A stretch of 6,635 nucleotides of DNA from Chloroflexota bacterium (GTDB lineage: Bacteria > Chloroflexota > Dehalococcoidia > SM23-28-2 > RBG-16-64-32), in assembly GCA_022563285.1 (NCBI GenBank), contig JADFNQ010000076.1, forward strand, positions 1 to 6,635, written 5' to 3'. The notes under the pieces were generated by a model. The model had not been told where the DNA came from. It saw only the letters and a program-made list of their open reading frames with translations, and searched no databases. The position numbers and the translations under genes were made by a program. Below, one piece after another: positions 6,224 through 6,635 of this stretch. Each line of letters starts with the position of its first letter. The stretch's first letter is position 1.

Positions 6224-6635
6224 GGCTTGGGCTGGCTAGCGATGCTGCCGGCGTTGGCGGTCCTGGCGGCCTGTGGCGACGGCGGACAGCCCGCTGCCAC
6301 GCCTACGCCTACGGTAGGGCCCGGCGTTTCCGCTACGGGCAAGATCGCCTTCGACTCCGACCGCGACGGCAACTTCGAGGTCTACGTCGTGAACGCCGAC
6401 GGCTCCGGCCTCAGCAATCTCACCGGCAGCCCCGCCCTCGACCTGGGTCCCGCCTGGTCGCCCGACGGCAGCAGGATCGCCTTCACCTCCGACCGCGACG
6501 GCAACATCGAGATCTACGTGATGAACGCCGACGGCTCCGGCCTCACCCGCCTCACCGACGACCCCGCCGGTGATCGCCGCCCCGCCTGGTCGCCTGACGG
6601 CAGCGGCATCACCTGCAAGTGCGACCGCGAGGGCA
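6158..6635 (+). CDS. Chimeric ORF: shikimate-kinase N-terminus joined to a PD40/TolB-like propeller lipoprotein (3' open)
   Basis: The GTG at 6158 opens a frame that stays open to the window edge (159 whole codons). Residues 1-22 (MTRPLRIVLTGFSGTGKSLV, then AQ) look like the first strand and P-loop of shikimate kinase; Walker A is GFSGTGKS (11-18). Residues 24-39 (LGWLAMLPALAVLAAC) look like a lipoprotein signal with lipobox LAAC and lipidation Cys C39. A linker follows (DGGQPAATPTPTVGPG, 41-56). From residue 62 come PD40/TolB-type propeller repeats: IAFDSDRDGNFEVYVVNADG (63-82) and AWSPDGSRIAF (99-109), then IAFTSDRDGNIEIYVMNADG (107-126) and AWSPDGSG (143-150). A kinase P-loop has no role before a lipoprotein signal, so the two halves come from different genes. 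No Shine-Dalgarno is evident at 6158. In-frame TTG 6227 and ATG 6242 are weak alternative starts and lack a basic n-region. Whether the joined product is made or exported is unclear. A real fusion and an assembly join both fit. Confidence 0.72.
   Translation, partial: MTRPLRIVLTGFSGTGKSLVAQGLGWLAMLPALAVLAACGDGGQPAATPTPTVGPGVSATGKIAFDSDRDGNFEVYVVNADGSGLSNLTGSPALDLGPAWSPDGSRIAFTSDRDGNIEIYVMNADGSGLTRLTDDPAGDRRPAWSPDGSGITCKCDREG
6344..6635 (+). repeat. 132-nt direct repeats encoding PD40 propeller blades
   Basis: ATC codons at 6344, 6476 and 6608 begin successive units, giving an exact 132-nt (44-codon) period. Units 1 and 2 share long identical runs, for example over the DRDGN and NADGSGL codons. 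Unit 3 is cut off by the window edge and its start (ITCKCDREG) differs from the expected IAFTSDRDG. The near-identity at DNA level suggests recent expansion or homogenisation and could itself break an assembly. Confidence 0.92.

Noticed and set aside
5980..6372. Antisense frame covering the end of the 5326 gene and the chimeric junction
   Set aside because: It contains no recognisable motif, while the + strand here has a P-loop, a lipobox and propeller repeats in one frame.

Overview
This is a gene-dense, GC-rich stretch of bacterial DNA with every supported gene on the + strand. The genes sit head to tail with gaps of 1 to 7 nt or 4-nt start/stop overlaps, so most or all of the window looks like one transcription unit whose promoter lies upstream. 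The order is alaS (3' part), ruvX, mltG, aroE, a small membrane protein, aroC, an unrecognised gene, then a chimeric gene open at the right edge. The alaS-ruvX-mltG-aroE-(small membrane gene)-aroC order is known from Actinomycetota and, as I recall, from Chloroflexota relatives of Dehalococcoidia. The Pro/Thr-rich linkers and a beta-propeller lipoprotein lean slightly to Chloroflexota. This placement is an inference, not a proof. The window begins inside one gene and ends inside a DNA repeat, so it may be a whole short contig.

Left part (1-2646): the editing and C-terminal domains of alanyl-tRNA synthetase, the RuvX/YqgF RNase H-fold nuclease, and MltG, the membrane-anchored lytic transglycosylase that ends nascent glycan strands. 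Middle (2643-5319): shikimate dehydrogenase (AroE) and chorismate synthase (AroC), the fourth and seventh steps of the chorismate pathway. Between them lies a one-helix membrane protein of unknown role, translationally coupled to aroC.

Right part (5326-6635) is unusual. After aroC comes an 825-nt gene with clearly lower GC (about 48-52% in three hand-counted 60-nt samples, against about 78% in samples on either side). It belongs to a family I cannot name and carries an internal tandem duplication of about 16 codons. Next, where aroK (shikimate kinase) would be expected, the first ~22 codons do look like a shikimate kinase N-terminus with an intact P-loop. The frame then runs straight into a lipoprotein signal, a Thr/Pro linker and TolB/PD40-type propeller repeats with an exact 132-nt period. 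Thus aroK appears to have been replaced after its P-loop, either by a real rearrangement or by an assembly join. Together with the AT-richer gene, this makes the 3' end of the operon the part to look at again.

I saw no tRNA, rRNA, CRISPR array, complete insertion sequence, riboswitch or terminator. No gene-free stretch exceeds about 10 nt.
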